From an uncultured Schwartzia sp. (GTDB lineage: Bacteria; Bacillota; Negativicutes; Selenomonadales; Selenomonadaceae): a stretch of DNA of 12,927 bases. Positions 1 through 6,037 of the stretch are shown in pieces. Location of the stretch: the NCBI GenBank assembly GCA_905373705.1, contig CAJPUA010000009.1:1-12927 (forward strand), in the 5' to 3' direction. The stretch's first letter is position 1; every line of letters begins with the position of its first letter. Under the pieces are notes generated by a model, which ran no database searches, was not told the DNA's origin, and saw only the letters and a program-made list of their open reading frames with translations. Position numbers and translations under genes: made by a program.

Positions 1-1
1 A

Positions 2-679
2 GATGGGATTGAGTGCAGCCGCAGAATACGGGAAATCGATCCGAAGGCGAGAATCGTCATGATCAGCGCTATGCGGGACGCCGCGCTTATGCTCAAGGGG
101 AGAGAAGCAGGGATCAGCTCGTTTTTGCAAAAGCCCGTTGCGCCAAACGAGCTGTTGGACGCGCTTACTTTCCTTTGCCAGGATCGCTTGGGGCACATCG
201 GCGAGCTGAAAGAACTGTATGTGAAATCCTTTGCCAAAGTGCTGGAAAAAGGGTTGTTTAGTCTCGTCGGGGTGACGAGTACGGTCACGGTCGAAGTGGC
301 GGAGGGGAATTATCTTGACGTCAACGGAATTGCGGTGATTATCGGTTTAACCGGCGCGCCGATGGGGCGGGCTATTGTTTATATGGATCGAGCGACAATG
401 TGCCGATTCGCCGCCGCTATCTTAGGGAAAGACAGCGAGGACGAATTGGCGGAAGAAGAGGCCAGCGACGCTGTGGAAGAAGCGGCGAATATTATCATCG
501 GCCGGGCGGCTTCGACGATTAACGATATGAAGGAGCGGGAAATGCGCATATCGCCTCCGGGGACGATTTGCGGCTCTTCCATTCGCATTGCCAATTTTAA
601 GATGATGTCGTTTCAGGTCACTGCCCAGACGCGGCTGGGCGACATCTGCATGAATATCGGTTTTGCGGAGGGGGAGTAA
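2..679 (+). CDS. Response regulator receiver domain fused to CheX-like phosphatase domain (5' partial)
   Basis: The frame is open from the first bases, so the gene starts upstream. The visible first ~55 residues are the second half of a receiver domain: DGIE following the phospho-Asp region, the switch Ser in VMISAM, and the conserved Lys in FLQKPV. The phospho-acceptor Asp is outside the window. From about residue 65 on, a CheX/CheC-family domain follows, with the ExxN signature in EAANIIIG (visible residues E160 and N163). In CheC, CheX and FliY these two residues dephosphorylate CheY-P. The natural inference is a two-domain protein whose phosphatase domain is controlled by, or acts on, a receiver domain; whether it keeps catalytic activity is unknown. 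The next gene, a second CheX, starts 3 bases after the stop, so the two are surely co-transcribed. It acts in the cytoplasm. Confidence 0.85.
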   Translation, partial: DGIECSRRIREIDPKARIVMISAMRDAALMLKGREAGISSFLQKPVAPNELLDALTFLCQDRLGHIGELKELYVKSFAKVLEKGLFSLVGVTSTVTVEVAEGNYLDVNGIAVIIGLTGAPMGRAIVYMDRATMCRFAAAILGKDSEDELAEEEASDAVEEAANIIIGRAASTINDMKEREMRISPPGTICGSSIRIANFKMMSFQVTAQTRLGDICMNIGFAEGE

Positions 680-682
680 GCG

Positions 683-1141
683 ATGGATGCGAAATTGGTC
701 AATCCCTTCATTGACGCTTTGGTTTCGGTATTGCCGCAGATGGGCTTTGAAGTTCCCCAGCGTTCCGGTATGAGCGTAAAAAATCAGACCTGCAAGAGTT
801 TGGATGTATCGATTATCGTCGGCTTCACGAAAGGTCTGCGGGGCAATATCGTTTATAATATGTCAGAGGAAACAGCGAAATACATCGCTTCCAAGATGAT
901 GATGGGAATGCCGGTGGATGAGCTTAATGATATGGCGCAGAGTGCTCTGGCGGAGCTCTCCAATATGTTGACAGCGAATGCGGCGACGAATCTGACCGCG
1001 TTGGGCATGGAGGTCGATATTTCGACGCCGAGCCTTACCGTAGGCAAGGATTTTCAGATCAAGATCAGTAATTCACAGTATTTGGCAGTCAATATGGACC
1101 TGGGTGGGCCGATTTTGGAGCTGAATATCGCGGTGCAGTAA
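683..1141 (+). CDS. cheX: Chemotaxis protein CheX (CheY-P phosphatase family)
   Basis: This 152-residue protein has the usual size and layout of stand-alone CheX. The helix AQSALAELSNMLTANA carries the ExxN signature (E91, N94), the residues that in characterised CheX remove phosphate from CheY-P. The following stretch PSLTVGKDFQIKIS fits the family's beta-strand region. A GGAGGGGGAG ribosome binding site lies 6 bases before the ATG, inside the end of the preceding gene, which indicates translational coupling. With the upstream receiver/CheX fusion this makes two different CheX domains in one operon, so the two proteins may partner or divide the work between CheY pools. A hairpin starting 9 bases after the stop probably ends the transcript. 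The family call is firm; the exact CheY partner cannot be seen here. Confidence 0.85.
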   Translation: MDAKLVNPFIDALVSVLPQMGFEVPQRSGMSVKNQTCKSLDVSIIVGFTKGLRGNIVYNMSEETAKYIASKMMMGMPVDELNDMAQSALAELSNMLTANAATNLTALGMEVDISTPSLTVGKDFQIKISNSQYLAVNMDLGGPILELNIAVQ

Positions 1142-1150
1142 AGAAAGATG

Positions 1151-1181
1151 AGGCAGGCGGACTACGTTCAGCCTGCCTTTT
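1151..1181 (+). terminator. Probable intrinsic terminator after the CheX operon
   Basis: AGGCAGGC (1151-1158) pairs with GCCTGCCT (1171-1178). After one G/A mismatch, GA (1160-1161) pairs with TC (1168-1169), leaving a 6-base CTACGT loop. A short run of four T ends at 1181. The stem is G+C-rich but the T tail is short, so termination may be partial. Confidence 0.55.
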
Positions 1182-1238
1182 GCGTGTCTTTGCCGCGGTG
1201 GGACGTGGATATAGTTTTTCTATTTGAGGTGGAGCAGG

Positions 1239-1862
1239 ATGATGAAACTTTTTCTTATCCGTCACGGGCAGACGGAGTGGAACCGGCTGGGGAAATATCA
1301 AGGGCAGGCCGATATTGCCCTGTCGGAGGATGGTCTGCGGCAGGCGGAGCTTTTAGCGAAGGCGTTTCCGTCGGAGACACTGGACATTATCTACACCAGC
1401 GATTTGAAACGGGCGCTGATGACGGCGGAGTGCCTGGAGCGGCGCTATCATTGCCCTATATATCCTGACGCGGGGCTTCGCGAATTGAATTTCGGTGATT
1501 GGGAAGGATTGACTTATGAAGAGATTGCCACGCGTTGGCCGCAAGAAGTCGAAAACCTTTTCGGCGCCCCGGAAAAATTGCAGATTCCGAATGGCGAGAC
1601 CTTTGCCGCCTTACAGGCGCGGGCGATGAAAAAACTTCAGGCGATCCGGACGAAAAATAAAGGAAAAAAAGTGGCGGTGGTCGCCCATGGCGCGATCGCC
1701 AAGACGATCCTGACAGCACTGCTGCATATTCCGCTTCATTACATCTGGGTGCTACGTCAGGACAATACGGCGGTCAATATCGTTCGTTTTGACGGCGACT
1801 ATGTGTCGGTAGAACTGATTAACGGAACGGCGCATCTCGATAAGCCGTCGTTGGGCCTATAG
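1239..1862 (+). CDS. Histidine phosphatase (phosphoglycerate mutase) family protein
   Basis: The protein begins MMKLFLIRHGQTEWN, the RHG phosphatase signature; His9 would be the phosphorylated nucleophile. Other family residues are visible: Arg58 in SDLKRA, the acid Glu82 in LRELNFGDWEG, and the second His at 150 in VVAHG. Length (207 residues) is normal for the branch that includes alpha-ribazole phosphatase (CobC) and broad-specificity phosphatases. No cobalamin gene is nearby, so the substrate is left open. The start is set by an AGGTGGAG ribosome binding site at 1227-1234; ATG 1239 and ATG 1242 both fit, while an in-frame TTG at 1224 precedes the binding site and is unlikely. It stands between a terminator upstream and a promoter downstream, so it may form its own transcription unit. 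Cytoplasmic. Confidence 0.88.
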   Translation: MMKLFLIRHGQTEWNRLGKYQGQADIALSEDGLRQAELLAKAFPSETLDIIYTSDLKRALMTAECLERRYHCPIYPDAGLRELNFGDWEGLTYEEIATRWPQEVENLFGAPEKLQIPNGETFAALQARAMKKLQAIRTKNKGKKVAVVAHGAIAKTILTALLHIPLHYIWVLRQDNTAVNIVRFDGDYVSVELINGTAHLDKPSLGL

Positions 1863-1912
1863 TTTTTTCGTGACCATGCCTTTTTCGAATACCTGTTTAT
1901 GGCCTTAAAGTA

Positions 1913-1942
1913 TTGGACTTTGCCGTGGGCGTTGATTATAAT
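1913..1942 (+). promoter_or_regulatory. Sigma-70/sigma-A type promoter for the CMD/cupin gene
   Basis: TTGGAC (1913-1918) and a perfect TATAAT (1937-1942) are separated by 18 bases. Transcription should begin near 1949, only about 20 bases before the AAGGAGG ribosome binding site at 1968-1974. The upstream phosphatase gene ended at 1862, so the promoter marks a separate transcription unit. Confidence 0.65.
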
Positions 1943-1981
1943 GGGCCTATATATGGCGCAGGCTTTTAAGGAGGTATGAGT

Positions 1982-2061
1982 ATGGCGCGGGACGTTTGGG
2001 TGCCGCGTTGCTCGCGGCGGGAATTTTTGCAGTCAATTTATTTGGTATGGAGGCGGCGGCC
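1982..2061 (+). other. Frameshifted start and signal-peptide remnant of the CMD/cupin gene
   Basis: AAGGAGG (1968-1974) is ideally placed (7 bases) for ATG 1982, but that frame gives MARDVWVPRCSR and unrelated residues until a stop at 2225-2227. If one G is added to the GGG run at 1989-1991, translation from ATG 1982 becomes M-A-R-G-R-L-G-A-A-L-L and runs straight into the downstream CMD frame. The product would have a basic N-end, a hydrophobic core and an AAA cleavage-like site. Either the gene has a real one-base deletion or the base was lost in sequencing or assembly. A TTG at 1996 is the only other early in-frame start and has no ribosome binding site. Confidence 0.6.
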
Positions 2062-2868
2062 ATGGAAAGACAAGAGACGCGTAAGGTGGAAAAGATCGTC
2101 CAGACGGCGGGAAGAGACAGGCTTGGAGATTTTGCGCCGGACTTTGCTCGCTACAATGACGATATTCTTTTTGGCGAGGTCTGGTCGCGCAATGATATTT
2201 TATCGCTGCATGATCGCAGCATCGTGACGATTTCCGCGTTGGTGGGGGCGGGCGTCATCGATAGTTCGCTGAAGTATCATATCATGACGGCAAAAAAGAA
2301 CGGCGTAACGAAGGATGAGATGGTCGAGATTATCACTCAGCTTGGCTTTTACGCGGGATGGCCGAAGGCTTGGGCGGCGTTTGGCATGGCAAAAGAGGTC
2401 TATCAGGATGAGCCGGGAGCGAAAAGCGCGTCGGAAGAGCCGTTTAACAGCAGCCTGGACGATATCCGACGTACCAGTTTGTTTGGAGTGGGACCGCTCA
2501 ACAGCGCCTACGCTCAATATTTTGACGGTGACAGCTATCTTTCCATGCTGACGGTGAAGCAGGTGCCGATCGGAAACGTTACCTTTGCGCCGGGTTGTCG
2601 CAATCACTGGCATATTCATCATGCTGATAAGGGCGGAGGGCAGATCTTGATCGTGACCGCGGGGCGTGGTTATTACCAAGAATGTGGAAAACCGCCGCAG
2701 GAGCTTCGTCCGGGCGATGTAGTTAATATTCCTGCCAATGTGAAACATTGGCACGGCGCGGCGCCTAAGAGTGCATTCCAGCATCTGGCGATTGAAGTTC
2801 CCGGTGAGAACGCTTCTACGGAGTGGTGCGAGCCGGTCGACAGCGAGATGTATAACGGGTTAAAATAA
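2062..2868 (+). CDS. Carboxymuconolactone decarboxylase-like / cupin two-domain protein, probably with a detached signal peptide
   Basis: Counting from ATG 2062 (268 residues): residues ~45-120 match the CMD family (LSLHDRSIVTISALVGAG, then NGVTKDEMVEIITQLGFYAG), without the CxxC of AhpD-type peroxidases. Residues ~160-250 are a cupin with metal-ligand-type His in HWHIHH and KHWHG and the core PGDVVNIPANVKHWHG. Such fusions are often annotated as carboxymuconolactone decarboxylases, but the true substrate is unknown and no aromatic-degradation genes are nearby. GGAGG (2049-2053) lies 8 bases before ATG 2062. However, the frame stays open upstream to 1942 and encodes a signal-peptide-like stretch (GRLGAALLAAGIFAVNLFG, then EAAA). 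The best ribosome binding site, AAGGAGG at 1968-1974, serves ATG 1982, which is in a different frame. One missing base near 1989-1991 would explain this. The domain call is firm; start and localisation are not. Confidence 0.8.
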   Translation: MERQETRKVEKIVQTAGRDRLGDFAPDFARYNDDILFGEVWSRNDILSLHDRSIVTISALVGAGVIDSSLKYHIMTAKKNGVTKDEMVEIITQLGFYAGWPKAWAAFGMAKEVYQDEPGAKSASEEPFNSSLDDIRRTSLFGVGPLNSAYAQYFDGDSYLSMLTVKQVPIGNVTFAPGCRNHWHIHHADKGGGQILIVTAGRGYYQECGKPPQELRPGDVVNIPANVKHWHGAAPKSAFQHLAIEVPGENASTEWCEPVDSEMYNGLK

Positions 2869-2878
2869 AATTCTACTC

Positions 2879-2910
2879 AAAGAGCCATCGCCAAAAGGCG
2901 GTGGCTCTTT
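2879..2910 (+). terminator. Strong hairpin terminator after the CMD/cupin gene
   Basis: A 14-bp stem (AAAGAGCCATCGCC with GGCGGTGGCTCTTT, one G-U pair) closes an AAAA loop, 10 bases after the stop codon. The As and Ts at its base lie within the stem, so it could work in both directions. The T tail is short (TTT). Confidence 0.8.
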
Positions 2911-2932
2911 AAGTGCATCGGAAAACTTTCGC

Positions 2933-2959
2933 TTGCTTCCCCGCAGAATGTGGTATAAT
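2933..2959 (+). promoter_or_regulatory. Extended -10 promoter for the uppP leader
   Basis: TGGTATAAT (2951-2959) is an extended -10 element with a perfect TATAAT. A weak -35 candidate, TTGCTT (2933-2938), lies 15 bases upstream, which is short; the extended -10 may compensate. Predicted transcription start is about 2965, at the base of the first hairpin in the repeat. The -10 overlaps the left end of repeat copy 1. The second copy lacks it (GTGAAATAT there). Confidence 0.6.
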
Positions 2960-3037
2960 ATGAACACTTAGCGAGCGCGACCAGAGGGAGCGGGAGGTTA
3001 GTGTGAATTATACCTAAGCACTTGATGAAGGCAAGCG
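2957..3037 (+). repeat. 81-bp direct repeat, copy 1 (within a 112-bp unit)
   Basis: This stretch is identical over 81 bases to 3069-3149, at an offset of 112 bases. It begins AATATGAACACTTAGC and ends GAAGGCAAGCG. The sequence from 3038 to 3068 completes the unit and resembles, with changes, the sequence after copy 2 (both contain AGCCTG...TAGTG...GATGAAAT-like runs). Two hairpins are drawn by the unit: 2964-3004 and 3015-3062. There is no open reading frame of note. It may be a transcribed leader structure, a dispersed intergenic repeat, or both. Confidence 0.9.
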
Positions 3038-3062
3038 GAGTGCAGCCTGAATATAGTGCTTA
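2964..3062 (+). other. Two-hairpin RNA-like structure in repeat unit 1
   Basis: Hairpin A (2964-3004): ACACT pairs with AGTGT; inside, CGC-GA-CC, loop AGA, GG-GA-GCG forms an apical stem with opposed GA/GA. Hairpin B (3015-3062): TAAGCACT pairs perfectly with AGTGCTTA, and AGGC (3029-3032) pairs with GCCT (3045-3048), again flanked by opposed GA (3027-3028) and GA (3049-3050). Hairpin A is fully repeated in copy 2 at 3076-3116; hairpin B is repeated in a smaller form. This was folded by eye, so energies are unknown. No known riboswitch class was recognised. Confidence 0.45.
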
Positions 3063-3068
3063 TGGTGA

Positions 3069-3149
3069 AATATGAACACTTAGCGAGCGCGACCAGAGGG
3101 AGCGGGAGGTTAGTGTGAATTATACCTAAGCACTTGATGAAGGCAAGCG
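3069..3149 (+). repeat. 81-bp direct repeat, copy 2
   Basis: Base-for-base identical to 2957-3037. The downstream tail (about 3150-3175) diverges from that of copy 1: it has a 5-base deletion and several substitutions but keeps a shorter hairpin, CACT (3131-3134) with AGTG (3162-3165) and AGGC (3141-3144) with GCCT (3152-3155). The exact 81-bp identity alongside a diverged tail suggests a recent duplication or gene conversion of the core. Confidence 0.9.
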
Positions 3150-3173
3150 AAGCCTGCGTTTAGTGATCAGATG

Positions 3174-3198
3174 AAATAAAACTCGTGCGATTTTATTT
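3174..3198 (+). promoter_or_regulatory. Hairpin immediately before the uppP ribosome binding site
   Basis: AAATAAAA (3174-3181) pairs with TTTTATTT (3191-3198), and TCG (3183-3185) pairs with CGA (3188-3190), with one bulged C and a 2-base loop. It ends three bases before the AGGTGG binding site (3203-3208). It could be a weak terminator, an mRNA-stability element or a spacer keeping the binding site open; the stem is A+T-rich so it is probably not a strong terminator. Confidence 0.4.
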
Positions 3199-3213
3199 AC
3201 CGAGGTGGAAAAT

Positions 3214-4056
3214 GTGGATTTAAGTCTGGCGGAATTAGTAAAAACCATCCTGCTTGGCATCGTGGAAGGACTCACGGAGTGGCTGCCCATCAGCAGTACC
3301 GGGCACATGATTCTCGTTGATGAGTTCATCCAATTAAACGTTTCCAAGGCGTTTATGGATATGTTTCTCGTCGTCATTCAGTTAGGCGCGATTTTAGCTG
3401 TCGTCGTTTTGAACTTTGAACGGCTGAACCCTTTTTCGTCGTGGAAAAGCCGACAGGAAAAGAAGCAGACCTTTCAGCTTTGGTACAAGGTGATCGTTGC
3501 CTGTCTCCCGGCGGCGGTCATCGGGTTGGCGCTCAATAAATATATGGAAGAGCATTTTATGAACGCGCCGGTTGTGGCGTTTACCCTGATCCTTTACGGC
3601 GTTCTCTTTATCGCGGTGGAAAACTATAATAAAAATCGGATGCCACGGGTTACCGATTTGGCGCGGCTTGATTATCGGACCGCGATTATTGTCGGTTTCT
3701 TTCAGGTGCTGGCGCTGGTGCCGGGGACGTCGCGCTCGGGGGCGACGATTCTGGGGGGGATTCTTTTCGGCGCGTCACGTTATGTGGCGGCAGAGTTTAC
3801 CTTTTTCCTGGCGATTCCCATCATGTTCGGCGCCAGCCTCTTAAAAATGGTGAAATTCGGCTGGCATTATTCGGGGACGGAAATATTGATTATGATCGTT
3901 GGTATGGTTACCGCCTTTATCGTGTCTATTTTATCTATCAAATTTTTATTGCGCTACATAAAATCAAACGATTTTAAAGCTTTCGGCTGGTACCGTATTG
4001 CTCTGGGAGCCGTCGTCCTGGCGTATCTGTTTTTGGTGGGGGATCCCACGAAATGA
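3214..4056 (+). CDS. uppP: Undecaprenyl-diphosphatase UppP (BacA family)
   Basis: UppP removes one phosphate from undecaprenyl diphosphate on the outer face of the membrane, recycling the lipid carrier for peptidoglycan and other envelope polymers; extra copies are known to give bacitracin resistance. Both family signatures are present: GIVEGLTEWLPISSTGHM near the N-end (catalytic-type Glu18 and Glu22, Ser27/28, His31) and PGTSRSGAT with Arg174. Several hydrophobic membrane segments run through its 280 residues, a normal length. I start at GTG 3214 because AGGTGG (3203-3208) lies 5 bases before it; the in-frame GTG at 3205 is inside that binding site. Upstream is an unusual ~250-base leader with tandem repeats and its own promoter. 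Pth follows after 57 bases with no terminator, so they are likely co-transcribed. Confidence 0.95.
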   Translation: MDLSLAELVKTILLGIVEGLTEWLPISSTGHMILVDEFIQLNVSKAFMDMFLVVIQLGAILAVVVLNFERLNPFSSWKSRQEKKQTFQLWYKVIVACLPAAVIGLALNKYMEEHFMNAPVVAFTLILYGVLFIAVENYNKNRMPRVTDLARLDYRTAIIVGFFQVLALVPGTSRSGATILGGILFGASRYVAAEFTFFLAIPIMFGASLLKMVKFGWHYSGTEILIMIVGMVTAFIVSILSIKFLLRYIKSNDFKAFGWYRIALGAVVLAYLFLVGDPTK

Positions 4057-4113
4057 GATTGCCGGTGAATTTTTAGTTACCGAGCTAAAGAGCCGTGAAA
4101 GGAGAGCCGCGTT

Positions 4114-4707
4114 TTGAAAATGATTGCCGGTCTGGGAAATCCCGGCGCGGAATATGCACAGACGAAACATAACGTGGGGTTTATGCTTCTTGACACGCTG
4201 GCAAAGCATCTCGAGGCGCCGGAATGGAAAACAAAACGGGACGCTTTGGTCACGGAGACGCGTATTGGAGCGGAAAAGGCGCTCCTCGTAAAGCCTTTGA
4301 CATATATGAACGATAGCGGACGCGCCATTGGGCCGCTTCTTACGTGGTACAAACTGCGGCCTGAGGATTTGATTGTCGCCCATGACGATATGGATATTCC
4401 TGTAGGGATGATCCGCATTCGTAAGAAAGGCAGCGCAGGGGGGCATAACGGGATGAAGTCCGTTTTATACCATATGCAGGACGAAAATTTTCCCCGCGTT
4501 CGTATCGGAATTGGCCGTCCACCTGTGGGTTGGACGGTTATTAAGCATGTGTTGACGCCATTTTCTCCCGACGACCGTATTCTTATCGACGAGGTGATTG
4601 ATCGTTTGGTTCCGGCGGTGGAATGTATTGTCCGGGACGGAGTAGATCTGGCGATGAACCGCTTTAATCCCGTACGCCAGAAAAAAACGCCGCCGGAAGG
4701 AGCCTGA
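4114..4707 (+). CDS. pth: Peptidyl-tRNA hydrolase (Pth)
   Basis: Pth cleaves peptidyl-tRNA released from stalled ribosomes and so frees the tRNA; it is usually essential. The sequence shows the family pattern in order: GLGNPG (N9), TKHNVGF with catalytic His19, KPLTYMNDSG (N66), VAHDDMDIP with an Asp near 91, GSAGGHNG (N112) and FPRVRIGIGRPP. Length is 197 residues, normal. The start is TTG 4114, 9 bases after the binding site AAAGGAG (4098-4104); starting at ATG 4120 would be 15 bases away and would remove the first two residues of MKMIAGLGNPG. The radical SAM gene begins 5 bases after the stop, with its ribosome binding site inside the end of pth, so the two are translated from one message. 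Confidence 0.96.
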   Translation: MKMIAGLGNPGAEYAQTKHNVGFMLLDTLAKHLEAPEWKTKRDALVTETRIGAEKALLVKPLTYMNDSGRAIGPLLTWYKLRPEDLIVAHDDMDIPVGMIRIRKKGSAGGHNGMKSVLYHMQDENFPRVRIGIGRPPVGWTVIKHVLTPFSPDDRILIDEVIDRLVPAVECIVRDGVDLAMNRFNPVRQKKTPPEGA

Positions 4708-4712
4708 GACGC

Positions 4713-5954
4713 ATGGGCGAAACGATTACTGCGCTCTTGGCCGCCGCCAACGGGGAGATATATGATGCGCCGGGGTATTCGGCACTGGGGCGAAGCGGCG
4801 ATACTCTCCTTGATCTAACGCCGCAGGATTTGATCCCGCTGCCCGAGGGCGCTGATCTGATGTTTTTGCCCGGTCGCCGCGCCGTAGGAAAAAACCGCGC
4901 CGGGGATATTGTTTCTTTGGACGGCCGCCCTGTGTCGGCAATCCTTCCGGCGGGATATACGCGCGTCTATTTGCCGGCTTTTCAGCGGACGAAAAATGCC
5001 GCCGTATTGCCGCTTTATGGCTATACCGCCGTTGCTTTATACCGGGACCGGCTTTATGCGGCGGCGCTTCGTACTGATCGCAGTGATTTTTGGAACCCGA
5101 AATATTATAATACCCGCTCGCTGAAAAAGCGTATCCGGCAGACAAAAGAAGCGTTGCCGGATAACCGTCTGGTCGACCATCTGGCGCACTGTTCACTGGA
5201 ATATCATTGCTGTACGGCGCAAAACCTTTTTTATCGCCGCTGGGAAGCGGGAATTCCGACATCGCCAGTTTGCAATGCGAATTGTCTGGGCTGTATTTCC
5301 TTACAGCCGTCGGAATGTTGTCCGTCTCCGCAGGAGCGTATAAAATTTTCGCCAACCCCGGAGGAAGTTTCCGCCGTTGGGATATACCATCTGAAAGCGG
5401 CCCCCGAAGCAATCGTCAGCTTCGGGCAGGGGTGCGAGGGTGAGCCGTCACTGGCGGCGGAAACGATTGCGGAAAGTATCCGCTGCATACGTGCCCGGAC
5501 GGATAAGGGGCAGATCAATATCAATACCAACGCAGGATATACGGCGGGCATCAGAAAAATTATTGACGCGGGACTTGATTCCATGCGGGTCAGTATAATC
5601 AGCGCGCGGGAAGGAAATTATGCCGCCTATTACCGGGCGCAATATGTTCTTTCTGATGTAAAGGAATCGATTCGCTATGCCCTGGAAAAAAAGGTCTATG
5701 TATCGCTCAATCTCTTATACTTCCCCGGGTTTAATGATCGCGCTGATGAAAGCGAAGCATGGCGCGGTTTTTTGAACGAGCTTCCGGTGCAGATGATACA
5801 GGTGCGTAATCTGAACCTCGATCCTGATATGTTCTGGGATATCGTGCCGCCGTCGACAGGAAAATCCTTGGGGACGCGGCGTTTTCTGCGGCTTTTGGAG
5901 GATGCTCGTCCCCGGCTTGACATTGGCAGTTTCAGCCATTACCGGGCGAAATAA
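4713..5954 (+). CDS. Radical SAM protein of unknown function
   Basis: The 413-residue protein has a radical SAM cluster motif, CNANCLGC (C187, C191, C194, i.e. CxxxCxxC), that would bind a [4Fe-4S] cluster and S-adenosylmethionine. GQGCEGEPSL (~238-247) fits the glycine-rich SAM-binding strand, and INTNAGY and DSMRVSIISA fit later barrel strands. Before the barrel is a ~180-residue N-terminal region that I do not recognise. More cysteines sit close to the motif (C160, C166, C167, C202, C203, C241), possibly a second metal site, though there is no clear SPASM or ferredoxin motif. It follows pth by 5 bases (AAGGAG at 4697-4702, 10 bases before ATG), so a role linked to translation or peptide/tRNA handling is possible but unproven. 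No candidate small peptide substrate is next to it. Confidence 0.85.
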   Translation: MGETITALLAAANGEIYDAPGYSALGRSGDTLLDLTPQDLIPLPEGADLMFLPGRRAVGKNRAGDIVSLDGRPVSAILPAGYTRVYLPAFQRTKNAAVLPLYGYTAVALYRDRLYAAALRTDRSDFWNPKYYNTRSLKKRIRQTKEALPDNRLVDHLAHCSLEYHCCTAQNLFYRRWEAGIPTSPVCNANCLGCISLQPSECCPSPQERIKFSPTPEEVSAVGIYHLKAAPEAIVSFGQGCEGEPSLAAETIAESIRCIRARTDKGQININTNAGYTAGIRKIIDAGLDSMRVSIISAREGNYAAYYRAQYVLSDVKESIRYALEKKVYVSLNLLYFPGFNDRADESEAWRGFLNELPVQMIQVRNLNLDPDMFWDIVPPSTGKSLGTRRFLRLLEDARPRLDIGSFSHYRAK

Positions 5955-6037
5955 TATTTTTCGATAAAAAAGGATTTTAAGATGATGAAGTGGAATTGTA
6001 TCTGTCAGGGAGTATTATGCGGAGAGGAGAATTGGTT

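Noticed and set aside
1863..1912. Terminator after the histidine phosphatase gene (TTTTTT at 1863-1868)
   Set aside because: The preceding bases give no convincing stem, only a weak GCC/GGC pairing.
2200..2784. Reverse-strand open frame of 194 codons
   Set aside because: It is antisense to the CMD/cupin domains, which are clearly the coding frame.
2957..3149. CRISPR-like repeats
   Set aside because: There are only two copies, the repeat is 81 bp, the intervening 31 bases belong to the same unit, and no cas gene is present.
2957..3175. Insertion sequence or MITE
   Set aside because: No transposase and no clear terminal inverted repeats with target duplication were seen; a dispersed non-autonomous element cannot be ruled out without the genome.
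4726..5412. Reverse-strand open frame of 228 codons
   Set aside because: It lies fully opposite the radical SAM gene; the predicted product is rich in Arg, Pro and Ser, as expected of a shadow frame in G+C-rich DNA.
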